Shown: one piece after another, positions 15,684-24,027 of the stretch
Numbering within the stretch: position 1 is the first letter of the stretch
Layout of the letters: every line of letters starts with the position of its first letter
Assembly: GCF_036245865.1 (NCBI RefSeq)
Contig: NZ_BTTW01000004.1
Span: 62,001-126,000 of the forward strand
DNA: 64,000 nucleotides
DNA from: Corallococcus caeni
GTDB taxonomy: Bacteria; Myxococcota; Myxococcia; Myxococcales; Myxococcaceae
Reading direction: 5' to 3'
The notes under the pieces: generated by a model
Database searches by the model: none
Seen by the model: the letters and a program-made list of their open reading frames with translations, nothing else
What the model was told of the DNA's origin: nothing
Program-made: the position numbers and the translations under genes

Positions 15684-17725
15684 CGGCGCGACTTCGCCTT
15701 GCGGATGCGAGGGGCCACGGGCGCCGCCTGCGGCTCGTGGCCCGCCGCGCGCGCCATCAGGCAGATGTCCACCACCTTGGGGCCGAAGCGCTCCCAGCGG
15801 CTTTCCCCGGTGCCCTTCACCGCGAGGAAGGACTCGCGGTCCACCGGCAGCGCGGCGGCCAGCCCCAGCAGCGTCGCGTCGTTGAAGATGATGAAGGGCG
15901 CGATGCCCAGGTCCCTGGCCAGGTCCTTGCGCCAGCGGCGCAGCTCCGTGGACGCAAGCTCGCTGTACACCATCACCGGCGCCCCGGACGCGGCCGGCGC
16001 GGAGCGCGAGGCGGAACCGGAGGGCTTGGGCATCATGCTGCCCGCGCACCGGTCGCACGTGCCGCACACCGCCGCCGCGTCCGCCTGCCCGAAGTAGCGC
16101 AGGATGAACGCGCGCCGGCACGTCGGCGTGTACGCGTAGTCCGCCATCCGCTTGAGCATCAGCCGGTTGAGCCGCTCCTGCTCGCGCACCCGGGAGAGGT
16201 CCACCGTCAGCTCGCGGAACGGCACGCGCTCCAGCGCGCGGATGGAGCGCCCCGCGAACGGCCTGCGCACCCGCACCACCCCCGACTTCTCCAGGAGGCC
16301 CAGCGCGTGCCGGACGTCGTCCTCCGTCAGCCCGGTGCGCCGCGCGAGGATGGGCAGCTCCGTGGTGGCCTGCCGCCCCACGGGGAAGGTTTCCAGGAGC
16401 GAGCGGAGCAGTCGCTGCGACTCCGCCGCGTGCGGCTGGGCGCTGGCGGCCTTGTCCGTCAACGTGATGCCGTACTCGCCCTCACCCCGGCCGCCACGCT
16501 CCAGCTTGCCCTCGCGCTCGAAAATCTTGAGGGCGGCGGAGACCTCGAACTCGCTGGCGCCCACCATGCCCGCGAGGGCGTGCACGCCCCGGTCGAACTC
16601 CTCCACGGCCTGCAGCTGCGCCCACACGTCCGACAGCACGGCTTCGGACGGGTGGCTGCTCTCGATGAGGCGCTCCTGCGTGTACACGTCCGCGTGGTTG
16701 AACAGGAGCACCGCCGTGGCGGGGTTGCCGTCGCGGCCCGCGCGGCCAATCTCCTGGTAGTACGCCTCCACCGCCCGGGGGATGTTGGCGTGCGCGACGA
16801 AGCGGATGTCCGGCTTGTCGATGCCCATGCCGAAGGCGTTGGTGGCCACCGCCACCGCCTCCTTCGAGGACATGAAGTCCTCCTGCGCGCGGCGGCGGGC
16901 GTCGTCCTCCATGCCCGCGTGGTACAGCACCGCGTTCAGCTTGCGCGTGACGAGCGCGGAGTGCATCCCTTCCGCCGCCTTGCGCGTGGAGCAGTAGATG
17001 ATGCCGCTGCCGCCCTTGGCCGCCAGGCTCGCGCACGCGTCCCGGCGCTCCTCGTCCCCGCTGACGTTCACCACGTCCAGGAAGAGGTTGGGCCGGTCGA
17101 ACCCCTGGGCGAACACCGCCGGGTCCTTCATCAACAGCACGCGGACGATGTCCTCGCGCACCTCCGGCGTCGCCGTGGCGGTGAGGGCCACCGTGCGCGG
17201 GGGACGCAGCCGCTTGCGCACCTGTCCCAGCAGCGCGTAGTCCGGCCGGAAGTCGTGGCCCCACTGGGAGATGCAGTGCGCCTCGTCCACGGCGAGCAGC
17301 TCCACGCCCAGCCCGGACACCAGCTCCAGGAAGCTTCCGCTGCGGAAGCGCTCCGGCGCCACGTAGAGCAGCTTGTACTCGCGGGCGCGCAGCTTGCGCA
17401 GGCGGTCCGCCCGCTCCACGTCCGACAGGGACGAGTTGATGTACGTGGCCGGGATGCCCTTCGCGGTGAGCTGCTCCACCTGGTCCTTCATCAGCGCGAT
17501 GAGCGGCGACACCACCAGCGTGATGCCCGGCAGGAGCAGCGCCGGGAGCTGGTAGCAGAGCGACTTGCCCGCGCCCGTGGGCATCACCACCACGGTGTTG
17601 CGGCCGCTGAGGACGGAGCTGATGACGGGCGCCTGGCCGGGGCGGAACTCCGACAGGCCGAAGTGCCGCACCAGTCCCCGCTGGGCATCTTCGAGGAAGG
17701 GCAGGGACTCCGTCATCGCGCGCAT
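15680..17725 (-). CDS. recQ: ATP-dependent DNA helicase RecQ
   Basis: About 681 residues. Superfamily 2 helicase motifs are clear: Walker A MPTGAGKS (near residue 50), the DEAH box in AVDEAHCISQWGHD (near 147), TATAT motif III, and motif VI QEIGRAGRDG. The RecQ-Ct zinc site is present (CRRAFILRYFG then CGTCDRC) and an HRDC domain ends the protein (LARDLGIAPFIIFNDATLLGLA). It unwinds recombination and stalled-fork intermediates. Several in-frame ATGs compete (17734, 17725, 17716); 17725 is favoured by an AGGA 8 bp upstream. It follows radC and a DUF3006-like gene on the same strand, making a probable DNA-repair operon. Confidence 0.93.
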   Translation of the reverse strand: MRAMTESLPFLEDAQRGLVRHFGLSEFRPGQAPVISSVLSGRNTVVVMPTGAGKSLCYQLPALLLPGITLVVSPLIALMKDQVEQLTAKGIPATYINSSLSDVERADRLRKLRAREYKLLYVAPERFRSGSFLELVSGLGVELLAVDEAHCISQWGHDFRPDYALLGQVRKRLRPPRTVALTATATPEVREDIVRVLLMKDPAVFAQGFDRPNLFLDVVNVSGDEERRDACASLAAKGGSGIIYCSTRKAAEGMHSALVTRKLNAVLYHAGMEDDARRRAQEDFMSSKEAVAVATNAFGMGIDKPDIRFVAHANIPRAVEAYYQEIGRAGRDGNPATAVLLFNHADVYTQERLIESSHPSEAVLSDVWAQLQAVEEFDRGVHALAGMVGASEFEVSAALKIFEREGKLERGGRGEGEYGITLTDKAASAQPHAAESQRLLRSLLETFPVGRQATTELPILARRTGLTEDDVRHALGLLEKSGVVRVRRPFAGRSIRALERVPFRELTVDLSRVREQERLNRLMLKRMADYAYTPTCRRAFILRYFGQADAAAVCGTCDRCAGSMMPKPSGSASRSAPAASGAPVMVYSELASTELRRWRKDLARDLGIAPFIIFNDATLLGLAAALPVDRESFLAVKGTGESRWERFGPKVVDICLMARAAGHEPQAAPVAPRIRKAKSRR

Positions 17726-17786
17726 GTTCACCATCCTGGATCGGCCGTCAACGCCAATCCCCTCCGTGGGCACCGGTGCCCCCACC

Positions 17787-18047
17787 TCACAGCTCGAGCC
17801 CCGGAGGAAGGGGAACCGCCAGCGCGGCCCGTTTCCGCGCCACCTCCTGGCGCAGCGCCTCCGTCCGCTCCGGGTCCAGGCGGCCGTCCACGACGACGTC
17901 CCCCTCGCGCGCCCCCGGCGGCAGCCGCCAGCGCTCCACCGTGCAGGCCTGCCCCCCGTCGGCCCGCACCACCTGGGCCCGCGTGTCCTCCAGCACCTCC
18001 ACGCGCACGGGGCTTGTCCCCAGCGCCAGCAGCACGCCCGCCCCCAT
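17787..18047 (-). CDS. DUF3006-like small protein
   Basis: 86 residues if started at the ATG at 18047; a GTG at 18050 is an alternative that overlaps the radC stop as GTGA. The sequence VEVLEDTRAQVVRADG...WRLPPGAREGDVVVDGRLDPE matches the short beta-rich DUF3006 pattern, in which a PxGAxEGDVL turn recurs. A hydrophobic first 12 residues may be a weak signal peptide or simply a strand. It sits between radC and recQ in one transcription unit. No function is known for the family. Confidence 0.7.
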   Translation of the reverse strand: MGAGVLLALGTSPVRVEVLEDTRAQVVRADGGQACTVERWRLPPGAREGDVVVDGRLDPERTEALRQEVARKRAALAVPLPPGLEL

Positions 18048-18808
18048 CACCAGCCCCCGCCCGTGACGCACTTGCGCCGTCCCTCCCGCTCGCTGTCCGG
18101 CAGGATGCCCCGCTCCAGCATCGACACGAACGCGCTGTCCCCCACGACGACGTGGTCCAGGAGCTTCACGCCCAGGAGCCCCGCGGCCCGCGCCAGGTGC
18201 TCCGTGAGCCCCACGTCCTGGACGCTGGGCTCCGGGTCTCCCGAAGGGTGGTTGTGCGCGAACACGATGGCCGTGGCCCGCGAGGCGAGCACCGCGGCGA
18301 ACACCTCGCGCGGATCCACCGGGCACGCGCTCAGCGTCCCTTCCGCCACCCGGGCGTCGTGCACCAGCACGTTGCGCGGGTTGAAGCACAGCACGTGGAA
18401 CACCTCGCGCCTCAGCGCGCCCAGCGTGGGGGCCAGGTACGCGTGCACCTCCTTCGGGTTCCGCAGCCGGGGCCGCTTCTCCGCGGAGCGCTGCGCGCGC
18501 CGTCCCAGCTCCAGCGCCGCCAGCAGCCGGGACGTGCGGGCCGGCCCCACGCCCCGCCGTGCGCACAGCACGCGCGGATCCTCCTGCACCAGCGCCTTGA
18601 GCCCGCCCCTCGCCACGCCGTCCGCCGCGTCCCCCAACCCCTCCGTCCACAGGAGCCCCAGGAGCTCCAGGTCGGTGAGGGCCTCCGCGCCCAGCCGGAA
18701 GAGGCGCTCTCGCGCATCCCCCAGCGCCGAGCCGCGCGCCCTCACCGACCTGCCATTCGTGGCCTCCCCTTCGCCCGGCTCCGCCCACGCCTCACCGCCC
18801 TGTTCCAT
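18047..18808 (-). CDS. radC: RadC family JAB/MPN-domain protein
   Basis: 253 residues from the ATG at 18808. A helix-hairpin-helix-like region (GVGPARTSRLLAALELGRR, about 87-105) precedes an MPN domain with the JAMM metal site HNHPSGDPEPSVQD (about 185-198) and an upstream Glu in REVFHVLCF. This is the UPF0758/RadC family, once linked to repair but with no proven enzymatic role. The first 25 residues are variable, so the true start could lie further in. It overlaps the DUF3006-like gene and heads the radC-DUF3006-recQ set. Confidence 0.9.
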   Translation of the reverse strand: MEQGGEAWAEPGEGEATNGRSVRARGSALGDARERLFRLGAEALTDLELLGLLWTEGLGDAADGVARGGLKALVQEDPRVLCARRGVGPARTSRLLAALELGRRAQRSAEKRPRLRNPKEVHAYLAPTLGALRREVFHVLCFNPRNVLVHDARVAEGTLSACPVDPREVFAAVLASRATAIVFAHNHPSGDPEPSVQDVGLTEHLARAAGLLGVKLLDHVVVGDSAFVSMLERGILPDSEREGRRKCVTGGGW

Positions 18809-18982
18809 CCCGCCTCCCTCCACGCGGCGTGGGCTTGAGCAAGGCACGTGCCTTCGGGGTTCACTCCCGGACACCGTTGACGTGCCCGTCCAGCAACGCG
18901 CGAAGCGGCCCGGTGGCGGGACGGACAGCGATGCTCCACCCGCACTCCTGGCGTGCGAGGAGCCAAGAAGCGCGGCGGATGG

Positions 18983-19441
18983 CTAGAAGCGGGAGATGGC
19001 GAAGAAGCCCTTGATCTTCTCGTTCGTCTCTCGAAGCCGCTCGCTCAGCGTGCGGACGAACGTCCACAGGAGGACGTAGGCCAGGTCCTTGTCCGTGAAC
19101 ATCAGCTGGTCCAGCTTCGCGCGCTCGATGACCCACACCGTGCACGAGCTGTGGGCGATGGCGTCCGCGGAGCGGGGCGAATCCTCGATGACCGCCATCT
19201 CTCCGAAATACTGGCCGGGTTCGAGGATGGCGAGCGCCTCCTCCCCGATGCCCGGCACGGATTTGGAAATGCGCACCTTGCCGTCGGCGAGGATGAACAT
19301 GTCCTGGCCGGTGTCGCCCTCGCGGAAGATGAAATCCCCGGCGGTGTGGGTCCGGGACTGGGCAATCCGGGCGACCTTGGCGAGCTGGCCCTGGGTCAAT
19401 CCCTCGAAGAGCGCAACCTTCTTGAGGACAGCGGCATCCAT
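18983..19441 (-). CDS. Cyclic-nucleotide-binding domain protein without HTH
   Basis: 152 residues comprising essentially one cNMP-binding (Crp-like) domain: LFEGLTQGQLAKVARIA at the N-terminus, FIFREGDTGQDMFIL, and the phosphate-binding cassette region YFGEMAVIEDSPRSADAIA (near residues 78-96). The C-terminal helix continues to FFAISRF, with no helix-turn-helix, so it is not a Crp-type repressor. It could sense a nucleotide and regulate a partner protein. Divergent from trxB, with starts 81 bp apart. Confidence 0.88.
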   Translation of the reverse strand: MDAAVLKKVALFEGLTQGQLAKVARIAQSRTHTAGDFIFREGDTGQDMFILADGKVRISKSVPGIGEEALAILEPGQYFGEMAVIEDSPRSADAIAHSSCTVWVIERAKLDQLMFTDKDLAYVLLWTFVRTLSERLRETNEKIKGFFAISRF

Positions 19442-19522
19442 GGGGTCCAGGTTCGTATCATGGCCAGGACGGCGGCGTCTGTTACCGTCCGGGCCCGTCA
19501 ACGTATGAGCGCAGGAGGCGCC

Positions 19523-20488
19523 GTGTCGCAGGACAAGATCCAGAAGGTCACCATCATCGGCTCGGGCCCGGCGGGCTACACCGCCGCCATCTACGCGGCG
19601 CGCGCCAACCTGGAGCCCGTGGTGTTCGCTGGCGGCCCCACCCTGGAGCACCCCCAGCGCGTCCCGGGCGGCCAGCTCATGGTCACCACCGACGTGGAGA
19701 ACTATCCCGGCTTCCCGGAGGGCATCACCGGTCCGGAGCTGATGGAGCGCTTCCAGAAGCAGGCGGAGCGCTTCAACACCGTCATCCACATGGAGAACAT
19801 CACCAAGGTGGACTTCTCCCAGCGGCCCTTCCTGCTGGAGAGCGAGAGCGGCATCCAGGTGCGCTCGGAGACGGTCATCATCTCCACGGGCGCCACGGCC
19901 AAGTGGCTGGGCGTCAAGGGCGAGGACACCTACAAGAACCGCGGCGTGTCCGCGTGCGCCACCTGCGACGGCGCCTTCTACAAGAAGCAGGACGTGCTGG
20001 TGGTGGGCGGCGGCGACACGGCCATGGAAGAGGCCACGTACCTGGCGAAGATCGTCAACCACGTCACGCTTATCCACCGCCGCGACTCGCTGCGCGCGTC
20101 CAAGGTGATGCAGGAGCGCGCGCTCAACAACCCGAAGATCTCCTTCATGTGGAACTCCGCAGTGGAGGAGGTGGTGGGCAACGCGAAGGGGATGACGGGC
20201 GCCGTGGTGCGCAACCTCAAGACGGGGGATAGCCAGCTCGTGAACGCGCACGGCCTGTTCGTCGCCATCGGCCACACGCCGAACACGGAGCTGTTCCAGG
20301 GCATCCTGGAGACGCACCAGGGCGGCTACCTGAAGACGATTCCGGGCAGCACGCGCACCAACATCGAGGGCGTCTTCGCCTGCGGCGACGTGCAGGACAG
20401 CTACTACCGCCAGGCCATCACCGCGGCGGGCACGGGCTGCATGGCCGCCATCGACGCGGAGCGCTGGCTCATCGAGCACGGCGAGTAG
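19523..20488 (+). CDS. trxB: Thioredoxin-disulfide reductase
   Basis: 321 residues from the GTG at 19523, preceded by AGGAGG at 19513-19518; this start reproduces the length and N-terminal spacing of E. coli TrxB. An ATG at 19505 would add six residues. FAD-binding GSGPAGYTAAIYAARANL, the redox-active CATC (residues 145-148), the NADPH-binding GGGDTAMEEA and the C-terminal GVFACGDVQD segment are all present. It reduces thioredoxin with NADPH in the cytoplasm. Confidence 0.96.
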   Translation: MSQDKIQKVTIIGSGPAGYTAAIYAARANLEPVVFAGGPTLEHPQRVPGGQLMVTTDVENYPGFPEGITGPELMERFQKQAERFNTVIHMENITKVDFSQRPFLLESESGIQVRSETVIISTGATAKWLGVKGEDTYKNRGVSACATCDGAFYKKQDVLVVGGGDTAMEEATYLAKIVNHVTLIHRRDSLRASKVMQERALNNPKISFMWNSAVEEVVGNAKGMTGAVVRNLKTGDSQLVNAHGLFVAIGHTPNTELFQGILETHQGGYLKTIPGSTRTNIEGVFACGDVQDSYYRQAITAAGTGCMAAIDAERWLIEHGE

Positions 20489-20531
20489 GCCCCTCCTTTT
20501 CCTTTCCGTCCTTAGGCGAGACGACACGCGC

Positions 20532-21719
20532 ATGAAGACGAAGCAGAAGACGGTGGCGGTGCACGCGGGCTCCCGGCTCACCGGGAGCAAGGCCGTGCCC
20601 GTCATCCCGCCCATCTTCCCGGCGGCGGTGAACTGGTTCGACAGCAGCGACGACCTGTCCGACGCGCTGGACGGAAAGGACTACGCCTACGCCCGCATCA
20701 GCGCGCCCAACGCCGCGCTGCTGGAGGAGGCGGTGGCGGCGCTGGAGGGCGCGGAGGCCTGCGTCGCCTACGCCAGCGGCATGGCCGCGCTGCGCTCGCT
20801 GTTCGACGCGCAGCCGTGGAAGGCCGGGGACGTGCTGGTGATGCCCACGGACGGCTACGGCGTCACCCGGGCGCTCTACAAGAACCTGTGCGCCCGCTGG
20901 GGCGTGGAGCTGGGCCCGCTCAACCAGACGGACGCGGACGCACCCGCGCGCATCCGGGAGTGGCGCCCGCGCCTGGTGCTGGCGGAGAGCATCTCCAATC
21001 CGCTGCTGCGCGTGCCGGACATCCGCGCGCTCGCGGAGGCGTGCCGGGACGCGGGGGCGGTGTTCGCGGTGGACGCGACGTTCCCGTCGCCCTTCGGCCA
21101 GCGCGCGCTGGAGCTGGGCGCGGACTACGCGGTGCAGTCCACCAGCAAGTGGCTCAACGGCCACAGCGACGCGCTGGGCGGCACGGTGAGCGGTTCCAAG
21201 GCGCGCATCGACCCGCTGCGGTCGGCGCGCATCCTGTCCGGCGACGTGCTGGGCCCCTTCGAGGCGTGGCTCACGCTGCGCGGCCTGCGCACGCTGCCCG
21301 TCCGCATGAAGGCCCACAACGAGCACGCCGCCCATGTGGCGAAGCGGTTGTCGGACTCGCCGCTGCTGGAGCGGGTCATCTACCCGGGCCTCTCTTCCCA
21401 TCCGGACCACGCGGTGGCGGCGCGGGTGCTGGAGGGCGGCTTCGGGCCCATGGTGGCGTTTGAAATCAAGGGCGCGGGGCAGAAGGAAGGCGACCGGTTC
21501 CTGGAGGCGCTGCGGGTGGCCAAGCCCGGGCCTTCACTGGGAGACGTGGGCACGCTGGTGATGCACGCGGCCAGCGCCAGCGCCCGCCGGATGACGCCCC
21601 AGGAGCGCGCGCAGGCGGGCATCCGCGACAGCCTCATCCGCGTGTCCGTGGGGCTGGAGGATCCGGACGACGTGGCGGACGACCTGCTCGCCGCGGTGGC
21701 GAAGGGGGCCGGCCGGTGA
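20532..21719 (+). CDS. Cys/Met metabolism PLP-dependent enzyme (cystathionine gamma-synthase/lyase-like)
   Basis: 395 residues. The PLP lysine is K206 in [16 protein letters not shown]. Other family segments are [11 protein letters not shown] (about 80-90) and the Asp of [13 protein letters not shown] that pairs with the pyridine nitrogen, plus the C-terminal [11 protein letters not shown]. Members catalyse trans-sulfuration or gamma-elimination of cystathionine, O-acetyl-homoserine or methionine. A methionine synthase module lies about 10 kb away, but direct linkage is not shown. The stop overlaps the GTG of moaC (GTGA). Confidence 0.92.
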   Translation: MKTKQKTVAVHAGSRLTGSKAVPVIPPIFPAAVNWFDSSDDLSDALDGKDYAYARISAPNAALLEEAVAALEGAEACVAYASGMAALRSLFDAQPWKAGDVLVMPTDGYGVTRALYKNLCARWGVELGPLNQTDADAPARIREWRPRLVLAESISNPLLRVPDIRALAEACRDAGAVFAVDATFPSPFGQRALELGADYAVQSTSKWLNGHSDALGGTVSGSKARIDPLRSARILSGDVLGPFEAWLTLRGLRTLPVRMKAHNEHAAHVAKRLSDSPLLERVIYPGLSSHPDHAVAARVLEGGFGPMVAFEIKGAGQKEGDRFLEALRVAKPGPSLGDVGTLVMHAASASARRMTPQERAQAGIRDSLIRVSVGLEDPDDVADDLLAAVAKGAGR

Positions 21720-22225
21720 AGATGGTGGACGTCGGCGACAAGCCGAAGACGGAGCGCGTGGCGGTGGCCACCGCGCGCCTCAGGATGCTGCCCGCGACGC
21801 GTGAGCGCATCCTGGCGGGGAAGGTGGAAAAGGGGGACGTGCTCGCGGCGGCGCGGCTCGCCGGCATCATGGCCGCCAAGCGCACCCCGGACTTCGTGCC
21901 CCTGTGCCACCCCATCGCGCTCGCGGGCGTGGACGTGACGCTCGCGCCGGTGGACGAAGGGCTGGAGATCCGCGCGCGGGTGAAGACGGTGGACCGCACG
22001 GGCGTGGAGATGGAGGCGCTCACGGCCGCGTGCGCGGCGGCGCTCACCGTCTATGACATGTGCAAGAGCGTGGACCGGGGCATGGTCATCGAAGCGGTGC
22101 AGCTGGACCACAAGTCCGGCGGCCGCTCCGGCACGTGGGAGCGCGAGGAAAAGGCCGCGTCGCCCAGGCCCGCCGCCGCGCCGAAGTCCCGCCGCAAGAC
22201 GTCCCGGCCCCGCGCCGCGCGCTGA
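21716..22225 (+). CDS. moaC: Cyclic pyranopterin monophosphate synthase MoaC
   Basis: About 169 residues from the GTG at 21716, with an ATG at 21722 as an alternative start. The MoaC blocks [34 protein letters not shown] and [21 protein letters not shown] are all intact, followed by KSGGRSG. It makes cyclic pyranopterin monophosphate in molybdenum cofactor synthesis. A basic 25-residue tail rich in Lys, Arg, Pro and Ala after the catalytic domain is unusual. The upstream PLP gene overlaps it, but moaA is not in the window. It converges with the Nudix gene at 22229. Confidence 0.95.
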   Translation: MKMVDVGDKPKTERVAVATARLRMLPATRERILAGKVEKGDVLAAARLAGIMAAKRTPDFVPLCHPIALAGVDVTLAPVDEGLEIRARVKTVDRTGVEMEALTAACAAALTVYDMCKSVDRGMVIEAVQLDHKSGGRSGTWEREEKAASPRPAAAPKSRRKTSRPRAAR

Positions 22226-22228
22226 GGC

Positions 22229-22810
22229 TCAGGGCGCGGCCTGGCGCTTCGCTTCCGCGCGCAGCCGCTCCAGGAAGAAGGCCACCACCACCAGCGAGTG
22301 CGTGATGTGGCCTTCCAGGATGAGCCGGGGCAGGTCCGCTCTCGGGTACAGCTCCACGGCGATGTCCTCGCCGTCGTCCGGGTTCCCGTCGCTCACGCGC
22401 TCGCAGTCGAGCGCCAGGTAGCTGAAGCAGCGGTTGGACTGGAAGGCCGGGTTGGGGTGCACGTCGCCCAGCGGCTCCAGCCGTCCGGCGCGGTAGCCCG
22501 TCTCCTCCTCCAGCTCGCGCACGGCGGCCGTGGCCGGGTCCTCTCCAGGGTCGATGACGCCGCCCGGCACCTCCAGCGTCGGCGCGTCGATGCCGAAGCG
22601 GAACTGGCGCACCATCACCAACTCGTCCTGCTTCGTCACCGCGATGACGTTCACCCAGTCCGCGCACTCCAGCCGCACGCGCCCGTGCTCCAGGTTCGTG
22701 CGCGGGTCGGCCACCACGTCCTCGCGCACCTGCACCACCGTGAAGTCGTGCACCAGCCCGCGGCGCAGGCGCGGCCAGGGCTTCACCTTCGACTCGGACG
22801 CGGACGCCAT
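22229..22810 (-). CDS. Nudix hydrolase (ADP-ribose pyrophosphatase-like)
   Basis: 193 residues from the ATG at 22810. The Nudix box runs GGVIDPGEDPATAAVRELEE plus ETGY (near residues 84-107) with the catalytic REUXEE glutamates. The surrounding layout (WVNVIAVTKQDELVMVRQFR, then EPLGDVHPNPAFQSNRC after the box) is like ADP-ribose or nucleoside-diphosphate-sugar pyrophosphatases. The substrate is not certain. It is the last gene of a four-gene minus-strand run starting at 25629, and follows the SirB1-like gene by 14 bp. Confidence 0.92.
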   Translation of the reverse strand: MASASESKVKPWPRLRRGLVHDFTVVQVREDVVADPRTNLEHGRVRLECADWVNVIAVTKQDELVMVRQFRFGIDAPTLEVPGGVIDPGEDPATAAVRELEEETGYRAGRLEPLGDVHPNPAFQSNRCFSYLALDCERVSDGNPDDGEDIAVELYPRADLPRLILEGHITHSLVVVAFFLERLRAEAKRQAAP

Positions 22811-22824
22811 GCGGGGGTTCCCTT

Positions 22825-23712
22825 TCAGTTGAGCAGCTCGGCCCGCTCGCGCAGCTCCCGCGCGGACAGCTCCAGGCGCTCGCGGTCCGGCGCGTCCGGC
22901 GACAGCTCCAGGCAGCGCTCCACGTCCTTCAGCGCCGCGCGGAAGGCGCCCATCGTGGTGAGCAGCGACGCGCGCGTGCGCAGTTCGCCCGGGTGGTCCG
23001 GGGCCAGGAGCAACAGCAGGTCCACCACCGCCAGCCCCTGCTGGCTGTCGTCGCGCCCCAGGTACACGCGGCGCAGGTTGGACAGCATGCGGTACGCGAT
23101 GAGCTCCACCGGCGCGGGCGCGAGCATCGCCCGGTCGAACTTGAGCTGCGGCGCCACGCGCTTGAGCAATTCCTCGCAGCCGTGCTCCGTGAGGATGTCG
23201 CCGTGGTGGAAGGGGTCCATCACCAGCTTGTGGTCGCCCGCGTCGCACGCCACCAGGAAGTGGCCGGGGAAGGGGACGCCGTACAGCGGGATGCCCGCGC
23301 GGCGCGCGACCTCCAGGTAGAGCACGGACAGCGTGATGGGCAGCCCCACCTTCCGCTCCAGCACCCGGTCCAGGAAGCTGTTGTCCGGCGAGTGGTAGTC
23401 GTCCTCGTTGCCCCGGAAGCCCTCGATGTCCGCCAGCACGTGGCGCAGGGCGCGTAAGGGGGCCAGGGCCTCGCCCTTCTCTCGCAGCCGCTCCGCCTCC
23501 ACCTGCACCCGCGCGGCCAGCGCGTCCAGCGTGTGCAGACACGCCGGGGCGTCCAGGTCCTCACGGCCCAGCGTGGCGATGGCCAGGGCCGCCAGGTCCA
23601 GCCGGGGCGGGTCCGCGGCCAGGGAAGACACCAGCCGCTCGCGCGCCAGGGGCGGGCCGAATCCAGAGGGAAAACTCACGGTGCGCACCTGTAACCCACG
23701 GAAGCTCCTCAC
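22825..23712 (-). CDS. SirB1-like transglutaminase-fold protein with TPR tail
   Basis: 295 residues from a GTG at 23712. The pattern DDYHSPDNSFLDRVLERKVGLPITLSVLYLEVARRAGIPLYGVPFPGHFLV is that of the SirB1/Transglut_core2 family. The last 80 residues form TPR-like helices (LLAPDHPGELRTRASLLTTMGAFRAALKDVERCLEL). The catalytic Cys of true transglutaminases is not obvious here. The biological role is unknown in most species. It sits between a 91-residue unknown and the Nudix gene, in one unit. Confidence 0.88.
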   Translation of the reverse strand: MRSFRGLQVRTVSFPSGFGPPLARERLVSSLAADPPRLDLAALAIATLGREDLDAPACLHTLDALAARVQVEAERLREKGEALAPLRALRHVLADIEGFRGNEDDYHSPDNSFLDRVLERKVGLPITLSVLYLEVARRAGIPLYGVPFPGHFLVACDAGDHKLVMDPFHHGDILTEHGCEELLKRVAPQLKFDRAMLAPAPVELIAYRMLSNLRRVYLGRDDSQQGLAVVDLLLLLAPDHPGELRTRASLLTTMGAFRAALKDVERCLELSPDAPDRERLELSARELRERAELLN

Positions 23713-23734
23713 GGCAAAGGCAGGCGGCCGAGCG

Positions 23735-24010
23735 TCAGGCGCCCGGCGGCGACGCGGGCAGGCGTCCCTTGATTTCCGCCCGGATGGCCATGTGCGCGGA
23801 AATCAGCCCGGCCAGGATGCCGTCCTCGAACTCGAAGGAGGGGTGCTCCTTGAGCTCGGGGAAGTCGTGCGGGTTGCGCAGCTCCTCCGGCCCGATGTTG
23901 GGCACCGCCTCGCGCGCCAGCCGCAGCACCTTCGCCTGCTGCTGGGCAATCATCCGCTCGTAGAGGGGAGAGGCCAGGGCCAGGAACTCGTTCGCCGTCT
24001 CTTCCGTCAT
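23735..24010 (-). CDS. Small hypothetical protein
   Basis: 91 residues from the ATG at 24010 (MTEETANEFLALAS). It is helical, rich in Glu, Ala and Leu, with SPLYERMIAQQQAKVLRLAREAVPNIGPEELRNP and EFEDGILAGLISAHMAIRAE. No signal peptide or metal motif is visible. Short spacers of 17 and 22 bp place it in the same unit as the upstream hydrolase and the downstream SirB1-like gene. The family is not recognised. Confidence 0.72.
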   Translation of the reverse strand: MTEETANEFLALASPLYERMIAQQQAKVLRLAREAVPNIGPEELRNPHDFPELKEHPSFEFEDGILAGLISAHMAIRAEIKGRLPASPPGA

Positions 24011-24027
24011 GGTGTGTGCCTCTAACC